Of a stretch of DNA of 64,000 bases, positions 26,372-38,935 are shown piece after piece. The stretch covers positions 319,642-383,641 of the forward strand of contig NMRA01000350.1 in the NCBI GenBank assembly GCA_002633005.1, given 5' to 3'. The translations under genes were made by a program, and so were the position numbers. Numbering within the stretch: the first letter of the stretch is position 1; every line of letters starts with the position of its first letter. The notes beneath the pieces were generated by a model. It was not told the origin of the DNA, made no database searches, and saw only the letters and a program-made list of their open reading frames with translations. The stretch is from Phoronis australis. Taxonomy: Eukaryota; Phoronida; Phoronidae.

Positions 26372-29300
26372 ATGGCCGCCGTGGGGCTGGAATTGTTATT
26401 TTCTAGCGTGCAAAACCAAATAAAATCCCAACACGATGCATTGATGTGCTGTTTACATTGGCACATGTTAAATAATGGATTCAAGGTTCTTTCTATCGGT
26501 GAGACGGTGAGTGGTAAGACCTATTGTAGTAACATAAACGCAGTTTTAACTGAGTCGGCAAAATAAACTTCCAAGAAACTTCAATTTTGCCGACTCACAT
26601 GATATTAGTAACTGCAATTATTTTTTATAACAATGGAAATCGCACGATTTGCTTTTATTGTTGTTGGTTTTGAAAAGAAATGTACGAAACTCGGCTTGGC
26701 TGTCATGTGTTGGAATTCCAAAATCTACAAGTACAGGGATCGACGTTATGGAAATCGCCAGGTCTCATTTAGCGACAAGGCCAGGCAAAATCCTAGGTCG
26801 CATTTTCAAAATCCAGCTTGCATTCATAAATTCCAGGTTTTAATAAAATTCCCGCCATTTTTACAGACCCAAATTGACTTTTAGGTCATCAGAAAATGCT
26901 TAGATTATGTTCTTGCGACGTTAAACGTTAAATGCTCACAAATTTCATGTCGTAAAATTGTGTCCATACAGGCATATCATGGCATGCATGCTCCTCATTA
27001 CCGTTCTTCACTGGCGCCATCCAGTGAAAAACCCTGGATCGTAAGGCAGTTGCCGACGTGAAAGTTAAATTAGTGCGCTCTAACCGACACATGCATTCGA
27101 TTAGCTAAGTGTGCAACGTGAAAAAGGAGAAAATACTCATTAAAAAGTATCTCCGACTTTTCTAGGACTGACTTGCTTTATGAATGTCATCAAAGTGGTT
27201 AAAGATCCACAGATTGATAACTCTGAGTGCAAATTCCTTCCATTTGTTCGCAGGCCAAACTTTGCAACTTGGACGTTTTAAAAAACATCTTGTCGGAAGA
27301 AGTCCCTGAAACGTTGCCCTACTCGCTGAATGACTTATTGATACGCGGAAACAATTCACTGCAGATTTCACAACAAAAAGTGTGGGACTTATGCTGTTTA
27401 GCCTACGTAGTCCATTAGTTTTCCATGAAATAAAAAGCCTCAAAATGATTTCCGACAGTGCGGGTTTCTGCTATTCTGCCGAAAGCGTTTATACACATGC
27501 CTGTCTTTTGGCAATGAATTCGGATGTCATTTTCATGTTTGCTGTCTTTCGCGATTAAAAAACGAGACGCATTTTTCCAAGTCATGACGATCGACTGCCG
27601 AGACCGCTTTCCGGTTTTAACAGTGGAACCGACCAGTGCCGCAGTGCAATCAGGCATATTGCCGTGGGTGTTGCCGTACTTTGATATTAAGGACACCTTA
27701 CATGTAAGAATTAGTAGAAACACCGCTGCTTTCTGATGTTTTATCACGTGTTATTCCGAGCTCCGAATCTTTCTTCGGCACATCCAGAAATTTGCAAAAA
27801 GCTGAAAGTATTGGTCATTAAAATGCGCCAAAGACCAATTCTGCATTCCCCTGTTCATGCAACATTTTTACAAGTCATCGGGAGCACTGTTCTCAATGAG
27901 TGTTCTTTTGAACTTGATTTGGCAACAACCAAATAACGGTCGGAATCACCCGTTTTGCTTACCATTTCCCAGGTATCTGCCATGAAGTTTAAAAACTCAG
28001 CTCGTATACGTTGGAAATTCCAGGTCGCATTTTGTGACTGAATGCGAGCTGGCCAAAATCTCAGCTCGCATTTCCAAATTTCAGGTCGCAAATGCGACCT
28101 GCAGCTCGTCATGTCGAGCCCTGAAATAGGACTTATTCTGTTGGTTTGTGTCCAAAAAAACACGTAGGTTGAACAACCCTTTTACTTTCAGCTGAGTATT
28201 GGCTGCTGTGGCGGCAGCTATATCAAAATGTGTATGAAAACCTCATCAAGACTGCTGTTTGAATGTGAAATATACTGTTCGTATGTTTTTCAATGTTTTT
28301 AAAAATGAATTACAATATGTGAAGAACACTCGTCTATTGCACAGCTGCAAAGTTTTCAGTGAGATTTTACATGAGAAATGTTAATGCACCAATGATGCGC
28401 AACACTAATTCGCTTTCAAGGTGACTTTTAAAACTTTTGCAAATTGCTTTTGCCTTTTACCAAAGTGGTTTTCACTGCGGTCTTTTCTATTTTAGGTTCC
28501 GGATGATGTTCAAACTTGCAAGGGATCAGAAATACTTCCATCAGGCTGGAATGAGAGTCAAGATGTGTACAATTTGATTTACAGAGACAACAAAAGTGAA
28601 TGTTACCTGCTCAAGTGCTTGAAAATGGATATGATCTTACTCGTCCATATCATGGTAAATGCACGAAACATCTATGGCGGTGCTGTTGCATTGGTTACAC
28701 ATTCTTAAATCATTCCGCTGCGCCAATTTAGTTCATGTTTTGAAAACTACTAAACTTGGCTTGCACTGTCAGAAAGGGGTTTACCTGTTTTCAGCAGCAA
28801 CTGCATTTTGCTATGTCTCCCATGTTATTTTGAAGTTTGTTGGAACATAATTCTGTAAAATAGTTACAAAAATTACTACTGTAGCCCTCTTTGAAAGTCT
28901 TTTTTGACTTGAAAATTCTATATTTTGTCCATGGTTTTGATAGTGACAAGGCAGTGGTGCACAATTCTGGATGTTGAGAAGACGTTTACATTTCAGAGGT
29001 TCTCTGATGAGAAAGTATGCAACCTTTCTTTGGAGGTAGAAAACTTTGTATCTTCCCAGATTACATCATTTGACAGGTAAGTGCAACAAATTGTTAGACT
29101 AGTCATATTCTGGAGCATGTCACCATTGAGCTGTTTGAGTAGATAAAGTGAAAGTCCTCTGTATAGTGAGTGCCAACATTTACTGGACTTCTCTACTGGT
29201 AACTATATGGATGCAGATCCTTACCTTGAAGATGACACTCATAGCCTAGAGCTGTCTTGAGAGATATTTGCCAGCAAAAGATTTAGCCAGTGTAATCATG

Positions 29301-32300
29301 ATTGGTTAAGCTGTTGACTAATCCTGAGTAGATCTATTGCTTGACATTGCATTGGGTGATCATCTGATATCTCCACCAGGTGTCAGGCTAACTCGAGTGA
29401 GCACTTATAAGCTCTTTGTGGTGAAATTATCTGTATTAAGTTGTTAATAATGGGCTGATTACAACAAGAGTAATCTCAGTTCAGCCATCATAACTCGGTC
29501 AACCACAGCGACATCTGCTGGGAATCTAAGAAGCTAATCACTTAACTGAAACATGAAATTATTTTTCATTGAATCATTTAAGTAGTGTTTGGTGGATAGT
29601 TTGCGCCATTAGTACATGACTAGGATTGATGACTGGGTGAGTGTTGTCCCAAGTGCGGTCATTCATTTCTTGGCAATGTAGTCCATATTAATGTTAAATA
29701 ATATGAGAAAACTGAATGTGTAATGTTGTACAGTTGGAAGTTTCAAAATAAAATAAACTGAGTAAAAAATTGACAAAATTTTAACTCATAACACAGTTTC
29801 GCAATCATATATATTTCTTTCCATCTAGCATCTGTTTCAAGGCTGGCTAAATGTGTGACAAAATGTACTCCCAGGAGTAGCCCAACGCACTGTGTAAGGT
29901 CTTTCACAAATAAAATGTTGCGTTAAATGATAGGTGACACAGAGTAAGAAAATGCATAAGTTGACTACCGGTATAAGATCCATGAGAGTATGGCTTGCAG
30001 TTATGCTTCGGTCATGTGCCATTAACTATCATAACTTTGCTATTGCTATCCTTTGTAATTACAGTGCTTTTGTGAACCTGGAGCAGCTTGCCCGGCTGTT
30101 TCAAGTTGAAGTGACGGAAAAGTTATTTGCAACCAAGTCCGAAAAACAGACACACAATAAAAAGGTCAAGCAAGATGCAAACACCAGCAGGTCACATGAC
30201 CCTGATGATCCTCTAAGAGACAATCGAAGTCAACATAGACGACCAGTGGAACCTGGCTGGTTTGTATGCTCCTCTCGCATGTCTTTCATTAGAAGATGAT
30301 TGAGTGATGTCAGTCTTGAACAGGAATTCTGTATGTCTAATGAAAGCATTGCTATCTCCTTGTGTGCAGTGATGAGTTTGTGGTTGTCTATTCCCAATTC
30401 GTTGTTTAGAGCTAGTTATTTCGACTGGCTGCTGTATTCTGGTCATTATCAGGGTTAATTGGACATGTTATCAAATTTTACATGAGCTTGCTTTTATCAC
30501 AGTTCTACAAACTAATTCATACATGCAGTATTACTTAATAACTTATGTTGAGCTGATCAATTTTCCGCCTATTCCCAAACAATTTGCACAACTCACTCTA
30601 ACATTTTTATGACCTTCAAAGAAGCTGCACAATACTATTCTGGAAGCAAAACTTAGAACTTTGTACTGTCAAATTATCGGACTAATTAATGTAACCCCAA
30701 ACATGAACTACCTATCATGCTGATAGTGGCAGACCTAGCATTGTTTCTGAAATGTACGTTTTTTCAGGGATAGCAGCAATGATCCATTTTCCTTGGGAAG
30801 ACGAGACCTTGACCCTTTGGCAGCTGGAAGAGGAATTGGGGGCGGGATGGTGATGGACCCATTTCATGGTGGTTTTCCCGGTGGTCCGGGTGGATTCGAT
30901 CCCAGTTCTGGTCTTCCAGGTCCAAGGCTGCCAAGGTAAATGACATCTTTTGGGAAAATGGAAATTAACTCAATGTTGCAATTCAGAATGAAGAAAACTT
31001 GTTTGGAACTGGAAATGAATTATTTTAAGAAGGTTGTGTTTTACTATTTGCAAGCATTGCCTGACAACGATAGCATTCTGGCTAGTGACTGCTTCTGTTA
31101 GTAAATGAAAAATGGAAAAAATTCCAGTTTAACACTTGAATTCAGCTGGTGACTTTGGGTGAAAGTATCTTTTTGTGACACTTCAAGATACACCTACAGA
31201 ACTTTTGCTTACATTATGAACTCAAAGAATGCCTTTGTGTTTTAAATAGACTTTCTTACACTTTGTAAGTTTTTGTGGCTTTTACGCTGTGCCCCAGAGG
31301 AGTGTTACTCCACCATCTTGATTACTGTGGCTTTTCGTTGATTGTCAGTTCTAATCAAGTAAAATACGGTCATATTCTGGCTCAAAATTGTGAACTCTCT
31401 TTCCGTCAACTGTTTTCTACCATCAAACATTTAAGTCGTGCCTGCATGCCATCTGTTAGCCACATCTCGTGACCTAAGGAATATAAGTCTGAAAAGATTT
31501 CTGCCCCGACTGGCACTCGAAGCCAGGACCTTCTGCTAACCGTGCAGACACTCTAGGCACTGAGCCATCGGGACCACTGGTCAAACAAAGAAATCCTATC
31601 AGACTTAGTAAGTGGGCATCTTACCCTCGATCTAGTATATATGAACATGCCAATCTCAATATGGGATGGAAATATGAAGTTAAGATATTCACTAAATCGA
31701 TGTAACTGGGGAGCCACCTCCACTGGATTGGTTTCAAATTCGCTTAATTTGTTTAGTTTGTATGCTTCAAGCGATTCTTACTATTCGTTTCAGAGGAGCA
31801 GTCCCACCAGGAGCCCGATTTGACCCCTTTGGACCGCCTGATCCTGATTCGCCGTTTGGCAGGCCTCGGCCACCCCGGTCAGGGTACGTTTGAGTAGTGT
31901 TTAGTTATATGTTACGACACAAGTCACCCTCCTATTGTTTAGTATAAGGCTCCACAACCTTGCGGAGTTGCTCTGAATTATAGAAATCAAGTTTGAGATG
32001 TATACAAACACCTTGTGCACTGAGAAATAGAAAAGTTAGTAATGCGTTTGCTTAAAATAACACCTATGACCTTTGACCTTTACCCTAAAACAATACAGTG
32101 GTGGATAGGTAGAAGCATTAAATCTGACCTTATTTTAAAAATCTTACAATTTCTCCTGACAAACAATAGACATGATTCGTCTTAGTAATCTGTTCATGGC
32201 CCTATATGATGGTTATGCTAGATGGTATTGGCCCTATATAACAGTTATGTCTGATGGTATACCTGCCCAGCAGAGCTTTTTGCAAACGCGAGACATTTGA

Positions 32301-33706
32301 ATTGAGAAATCTTTGCCTGTCGCTATGCTAGGTCCCAAGCATACTCTTGAAACATTCGTCTTTCACTGACACATGATTTTACGTGCACTTGTGTGGTTTG
32401 GCTTTATTGCGAGTGGTTAAATCTGATGATTACACCCTGGATGGGCATGGCATGGGGTGGTACATATCATTTCCCAGCGGATGACATTGAATGCTTCTTG
32501 CTGGTCCGGATTTAAGTAGCCAGTTGCTCTTAGCTCCTGGCATGCCGCGCTCCTCTATTCAAACGTCACGGAATTCTTTAGAGGTATAATAATGTGTTTA
32601 CTCAGACAAGTCCTCTATTGTGCAATGGTGTCCACTGGTCATGTCACGCCATGCAGTTCGCACCATACTGTTTGGGAACAGCAGCTGCAGTGGACATCAT
32701 TTCTCTTATGCTGTTCACACAATTAGTGAAAAAGATCAATTTTCAATGACGAATTTGGTTTTTATAGTACGCAGTGTCTAAAATGGTCAGGTATATGTTT
32801 CGGTGAACTACCAGCGGTTACCGCTGAAAGTCGTCTCTGTTCTCTTATCCCCAAACAAAAGAAGCCTATCATAAAAGTTCTGGCGTTGTAGTGACTAATG
32901 TAATCCCAATGAGTGAGAAACATAGTTGCTGGTTGGGAAATGAGATGCAGTCGTGCCTCTTGCGACTTGTTTTGTTTGGTGATTAAGGAACATGGAGGAC
33001 GTGAGTGATAGCACTCACGTCTTCAGGCAAACAAAATATTTACAGGCAGAGCAGCTACTAAAAGTTGAGCCATTTTAATTTAGTTTTTGAATGACTAAAT
33101 ATGCTAACCAGAACAAAGTAGAATAAAAGGCATGTATTGCTACTGCTGTGCTTTTGTCGAGTTGTCACAGTACTTTCTCTTCAGGTTTGGTGAGTCATAT
33201 GATAGGTTGTCTAAACTTGTGTACTTAAACCCCTTAGTCTGCCTCATTAATTCTCTCCACAATAACAGTTTTTTATGGGGGAGCACCTAATACAAAACTC
33301 CTGTTTCTAATTGGATTGTTTGTTGGTCTTGCGCAGTTGTTCCCAAATGACCTCAGTTCGTAGGTTTGTTAAATATAAACCTAAGGTTTGTATGTAAATG
33401 GACAGTATTCAGTTTCAAAGGATACCAAACCGGGTTGAAACTCATATGCTTAACCAGCGGGTTGGTATACGACTGCAATTATCACATCCGATACACATTC
33501 AGCCAAGCCCATGAATAGTGACTATCTCTCTTCAATCCATGGTGAAGAATTCGCTGGATACTCTGGGGTAAACTTTGCTCACTTTCTCTTCCACCTGCGT
33601 GTAAGTCCTGTTAGAATAGGAATTTCATTAATGTTACGTTTTTGTGTATTTCAGGCCTGATCCAGACCACATGCGACCTCCAGGTTATGACGATATGTTC
33701 ATGTAA
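26372..33706 (+). CDS. PSMF1: Proteasome inhibitor PI31 subunit
   Basis: Seven coding exons join in frame to 306 residues: 26372-26506, 28496-28654, 28955-29076, 30065-30259, 30768-30935, 31794-31883 and 33655-33706 (TAA). The N-terminal FP domain begins MAAVGLELLFSSV and includes DALMCCLHWHMLNNGF, then SGWNESQDVYNLIYRD. The C-terminal half is the Pro/Gly-rich disordered region: DPDDPLR, DPFSLGRRDLDPL, DPSSGLPGPRLPRGAVPPGA, RFDPFGPPDPD and PPGYDDMFM. PI31 binds the 20S proteasome and acts in proteasome inhibition or transport. It is longer than the human form (271), mostly in the acidic/basic linker. The C-terminus is Met-Phe-Met where the human tail has the hydrophobic-Tyr-X motif (MYL). The exon 4 donor is an unusual GTTTGT, chosen because it restores the family's Trp-Asp junction. 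Confidence 0.96.
26734..28123. mobile_element. Candidate 1.39-kb DNA transposon remnant in PSMF1 intron 1
   Basis: The left end CAGGGATCGACGTTATG and the reverse complement of the right end CAGGGCTCGACATGACG agree at 13 of 17 positions. Near both ends GGTCGCATTT-type motifs recur in inverted orientation. The interior has several medium open frames on both strands (for example minus 27415-27747 and 27855-28163) but no domain I recognise. CAGGG ends resemble hAT-type termini, but I see no matching 8-bp target duplication. Confidence 0.45.
31503..31574 (-). tRNA. tRNA-like cloverleaf (GGT anticodon position), probably pseudogene or SINE head
   Basis: On the minus strand a full cloverleaf folds. 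The acceptor is GTCCCGA with TCGGGGC (7 pairs, one G-T); the D stem is GCTC with GAGT; the anticodon stem is TCTGC with GCAGA around loop ACGGTTA; the T stem is CTGGC with GCCAG around TTCGAGT. The anticodon position would read GGT (Thr). Position 33 is C rather than the near-universal T, and the T loop differs from TTCRANY at its last bases. It lies in PSMF1 intron 5. It is either a recent tRNA pseudogene or the head of a tRNA-derived repeat. Confidence 0.55.
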
Positions 33707-34200
33707 TGAATTCAACCATGCAGCCATAATGTCTGTATGATATGTAGAGAAAGGCCAACATAAATGATATTCATGCTTCAATAATTTGCCAGTTAATTCG
33801 AATTGAAATCATATTGTTACGCGATCTTTCATTGTGGGGATTTGCTTGACATGCTCCACTCTATAGTGATGATCTTCCTTACACTGTAGTTCACATCCTC
33901 CTGATAACAATCATCAAGTTAAGTACCTTGTCAGGCAATGTTGTCCTTATTTTGGTATTTTACTGAAATACTGCATATTTCACCCCATTCCTGGAACCTT
34001 TGATTCCTATGTTCTGACAACCAGTGTTAATGTCAGTTACGTGGTGGACAGAAGTAGTTCATCAAAGTGGGGGACACCTGTAAGTGACTAAGTGACTATA
34101 ACCCTTCTTGAGATGTCTCTCTCTCTCCCCCCCCCCCTTCCGATATCGTTTTATTCTAATAAATAACTCTGTTACCAGTTGACCAAAATATGCTCACCCT
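33707..34200 (+). other. PSMF1: PSMF1 3' untranslated region
   Basis: There is no coding signal. AATAAA at 34158-34163, about 450 bp after the stop, is a plausible poly(A) signal; another lies at 34970-34975. A polypyrimidine stretch rich in C occurs at about 34115-34140. Confidence 0.5.
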
Positions 34201-36660
34201 GTTGTGATGTCATCACATCCAAGCTCAGAATGAAACCTGGAGTGTGTTTTCCCATCTCAAGATTGTTGTATTTGTCAATTCTTACCTATGGTTCAGTGTT
34301 GTACCCCAGCACTGGAACTTTTAAGTTTATCAAAAATTTAACCTAGTCTGTGATCAAATCACTCCAATGCTCCAATGACTCTGCAACACATTTCAGTAAC
34401 TCTACAGGTTAAGCGCTATATCACTTGACACAATGGGAAGTACCAATGGTTATTAGTAGTTGGTGTAACAATGGCTACTTACCACAGCGCCTGGACGCTG
34501 GGATTAGGAAGCACACATACTGTTACGTACGTACATGTAGTTGTTGGCCATAATTTCTGCCTGTGTTTGGGACAACATTCTGTCGCGTTCATTTTAGACT
34601 CTGCCACCTCTAAAAACTAAATCCATAAGACTAAATGAAAACTGTACTTTTTGATTACTTCAGTGATCGTCAAAAATCGGCTAACTAGGCCCTACAACAG
34701 AGTTAAGAAAAACAACACACTTTGAAACTATAGTTCTGGCTCTGATAGGTCCCAACCTACATTGTGTAACCTGACTGAGCAACACAATGGGGGGTCGACT
34801 TTAGTTGTGAAAACCACTGCACCACAAACTAGAGGGCTGATCTTTTACTGAGATATGCAAATTCTGTGAAAATTGAATGGGAAACCGTACCATGGTGGGA
34901 GTGACACAGTAGACACTCAGTACTGAATCGTGTCAGTTATTGATTGTTGCACTAATACTGTTTGTTCAGAATAAACTGACTTTCACATACCACTGCAGTA
35001 TTTGTTTAGTATCAATTCAGACTCAAAGATACAAACTAATTTGCGTTTAATTGCCACCGGCCAACTTCTGCAATACCGTTAACACCTAAGTGACTTGCTG
35101 GCTACATTAGTGTGGAATCAAATCAGTGTCGTATAATTATAATGTAGTTCATGAAACAATTGCGTGCGCCGGCCCTTTTTTGTAGAAAACGAGTTGGCTT
35201 GAAATAAGGATGCGGCGTCATATTTTAACAGATTACCTAACTTAAAGTTTTTAGTAAGCTTTTATTGGTTTTCTAGTTATAAGCGTTCTCAGCTATACCA
35301 GTTTCGTTTGTAGATGAAACAAAATTATTTTTGTTGGTTCCTCTCTGTCCGACCACAAAACAATCATGGTTGGTTGATCCCTACTCGACTCAGATTTATT
35401 ACCTAGCTAGAGCGGAGTGTTGAATAACGCTTTCCTGAGTGCAGTGTTTGAAAGAACGTAAACGTTAAAAGTAGTAACTTAATTGTAATTGTGCGAACAA
35501 ACTAAGAAGTTTTTCTTTTCGAGAACTCTGGGTTCTCACTAGTAACTCATCCAAAAATTAATATCGAATACTATCCCGTCGTCTTCATGTGCTGCGACAT
35601 GCCGATTAAACGAAAACGCGACGTAGCGCGTTGAAGCTGACTTGATCCACTGCACGGCTCTGTTTGGAGCTGAAGTCGTTAAAAACACGTTTGGCATATC
35701 CACTACACTATACGGGAATGGTTGTACAGGGTATGTGCATATTTATTTCAAATCGATTTCGCATTGACAGTTAAAAATGTGCCGATTCCAGCACTCTACT
35801 TGTCTTCATTCAGAACCGCCAATAACTCGCAACCTGTCGAGTCTGTGTCTTGTCCTTGCCTTGAGCTACATGTACAGTTACTAGCCATCGACGGTACTGA
35901 TCACAACTTTTCCAACTTGCAGTTGCGCGACCACTTTCTGCAGACCGAGCGAAGTCACATTCAGCGTACGTAACTGCGGCGTTGGATATACCCAACTAAA
36001 GTATAAAGCAACCTCACATTGCTACGTATTTGCACGTCATAAAGCACATTATTTAAATCTTACGTCACATTTAGTCAATGTATAATGGCGTAATTCCTTA
36101 CCGTGTACGTTTTTGAAAACTTCAAAATGAACTGCTTGTGTTTGTTAATAGAGGACCGTAGCTGGGTAAGCCGTTCATATCAGTGTAGGGGTGTGCATGT
36201 GCTTGTAGTCGGTTGCGACCAGCATTGACTGTACCTGTACTTATTCGAGGCAAATGAACCTTTAATTAAATGTGTACAAAAAAGTCAAGGTATTAACTGT
36301 GCGACAAAATGAGTTCTAGGTGTCGGCCAGTGCCTCAGCCTCCCGGCAAGGTTAGCTAAGTAGCTACGGTAGTGTTTTGGGCCGGTGATAACGGGGTTGA
36401 ATATTTACCGGAAACATACCGGGTCTGCACTGACTTTACACCATGCCAGAGTCACTTGTGCATACCACTTTGCTGCGTCTTGTGAACTGCTTCTATTTGA
36501 AAATTTCGAGTGAGTGACTTGGGTGCTATGAGACAGAAAACGACTTAAGCTCTCTGTGACGATTAGCCGACCGCCCCGGAAGTACTATAAAGTACACGAA
36601 GGGATCAAATACATACCGTTCGAGGCTGGATATTCGCTGTCAAATTCCATTTGAAAAAAT

Positions 36661-36722
36661 GCAGGCCCGAAGCTAGGCGAGGGGGGGGGGTTTGATCGAA
36701 CCCTCCCCCCACTCCGCGGAAA
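36661..36722. repeat. G-run/C-run hairpin-like repeat fragment
   Basis: GCAGGCCCGAAGCTAGGCGA leads into a run of ten G. CCCTCCCCCCACTCCGCGG follows soon after, so the two runs can pair. The end resembles abundant animal DNA-transposon termini of the AGGCCCGTAGC-GGGGG kind. Confidence 0.4.
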
Positions 36723-37023
36723 AGGTCCAGCCCCTGCCTATCCAGTAGAGATAGGATATCACTGAGATGGACAACACTGACAAAAATAACAACAACAACA
36801 ACAACAAAATTGTTGCAGCTACTGGTAATATAATGATATTTGCTTCTGATTGGCAAAGCGCTTTGCTTAATAATCGGGCCCTACCCAGCCCCAGGGTCCA
36901 ACTTTGCCCGAGTGGCCTGTTCTTGCGCAGATGACGGGATCGTGCAGATGATCAGAAGAGGCTTCATGTCATTCATTGGCATTACACGTGCGTGGTTACT
37001 ACACGATTACCGTCGATATAAAT

Positions 37024-37304
37024 TATCGTTGGCCAAATGAGTGAACGCTACGCCGTTAAAATACGACGTGCGTAAGTTAATTCTTGTTAGAAACGTAAAG
37101 TAATTATTTACGCCGTAAAGTAATTATTACATTACGACGTAAAGTAAGTATTTGCGGCGCTAAAAGTTACTTTACACCGCAATGAATAATTATTGCTTTA
37201 TGCCACATATAATTTATTTATGCCGCACTTAGTTACCCTTGTAACAACAATTATGTTACGCACGTAATTTAACGGCGTAACGTTCACCCATTTGCCCAAC
37301 GATA
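37024..37304. mobile_element. 281-bp MITE-like element with about 50-bp inverted ends
   Basis: The left end 37024-37075 (begins TATCGTTGGCCAAATGAGTG) and the right end 37256-37304 (reverse complement begins TATCGTTGGGCAAATGGGTG) match over about 50 bp with few differences. Inside, variants of ACGCCGTAAAGTAATTATT recur in both orientations, so the whole unit can fold back. There is no coding capacity. Confidence 0.85.
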
Positions 37305-38577
37305 CATCATAGGGTATCAAGAGATTCTAGAAGTAAATATCTATAACTAGCTAAGCTTTAAAACAGCGAAATAGCTCTCAAAATGTAGTGTGGCGTGAAT
37401 GTCTTTAAATCGACCAAGAAACAAAACAGCAGAAAATGAGTGATTGTTATCTGCTATTTTGGTGTACATGTACTTGCTAACATAGTACGATAAAGTGCAT
37501 GCATTTCAAATTTAGAATTGAAGGTGATAGTCAAATGATTGTTGTTCATACAGTGTCCACTTTGATTGTGAATTGGTGGACTGACATGCATGCGGGTGTA
37601 CACATGTGTGCGTTTTCATTCCTTTTAAGTCCAGTACACGCCGAAGGCAAGTTCACTATAGGCAGTCTTCTGTCGTTGCTCAAACTAAGAACCAGACATT
37701 AACTATCGTGTGTTCTTGCACTGAGGAAACGAGCATGTACACAGTACTAGGGAAAAGCAGGTCTAGACCTAATGAAACTTTGGTCAATGAAGAAAGTGTT
37801 CCCCTTGTCCATCAGTGACAATGGTGCACAACCTCGCAGACTTCTTACGAGCATCAAACTTGATGCAAAAGATTTCCAAGGTTATGTGTCACTATTCCGG
37901 AGGTTCACTTTTCGGAAAGCCCATTACCCTGAAGTTTCACTACTTCGACAATTCATTACTCTGATTGCCCTACTAATGAGTCTGAGCTGACATGAGAAAA
38001 GTATTGTTTTTGTAACCATTTAGTAACCATTTAAAATGTATGCAGGATCAGTTGAATACTTCTTAAAACATTGATTACATCGTTTACAAATGAGCTTCAT
38101 TTCAATCACTGCGAATCGTGACGTCTTGAATCTCAAGCAGGGACAACATCTGGGAAACGGGTAAGGGCTGCTGCGACCTGAAGTCTGAATGGGACCCCTC
38201 TGGCTTTGTGAAGACTGGCAGGGACAGGGTAGCCTTCTAAGTACTATAAGTTTCCACCACTTCCGTAAGATGAGGTAATTAATAATCAATATCCCTACTT
38301 CTTCATGTTCTTTTAAAAGGATAGTAGCCTAAACTCTATGATGATTTCCACCAAGTTCGTTCTGTCACCTGCTAATGCGTCAGTGGCGTTAATCTTCCAA
38401 GTTAAAGTATACCAAACCCGATTTTATCCCATTAAAAGATTCTAAAAACAACTTTACCATCCAGTTCTCTGAAACGAAATATTGCTCGGTTCGACAACCT
38501 CTAAGTTTTGAGGAAAATCAGAAAACCCCTTACAAATTCTTGTATAGGGGCAAGCGTACACTACGCTTTTAGGGAGT

Positions 38578-38935
38578 TTTGGCGCGGCAAAAGGCCGCCC
38601 ACCAAGGGCCATAATGTCCAATTCTCGAGATAGTGGATATGAGTTCTTAGTATCTTGTGCTTCATCTTTCAAGATTAACGCCAATGGTGTGTGAGCAAGT
38701 GAGAGAACGAGGATTGGTTGAAAATCATCAAAATAGGGCTTAGAATCTTTTTTAAGGAAGGAATCACGTGAAAATTCATACACCCTTCATGTCAAAGTTT
38801 GGACAATAAAGTCCTTGCTGGGTGGACCTTTCCCACAGTTGCCGTGTAATTCACAAAAAGCGTAGGTTACGCTTGCTCGTTTAGCAAACTTTGAAAGGAG
38901 TGTTCATATTTTTCAGCAAACTTTTGAGGGTTGTC
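38578..38935. repeat. Dispersed element, copy 2 (shared with about 1358-1640)
   Basis: It is collinear with the copy in DNALI1 intron 1 over its left and middle parts. Its right part (38820-38930) is the reverse complement of the left part of that copy, so the complete element has inverted arms of about 100 bp. No coding potential is seen. Confidence 0.6.

Noticed and set aside
30213-30446. Minus-strand frame across PSMF1 exon 4
   Set aside because: Antisense to a well-supported coding exon, with no independent support.
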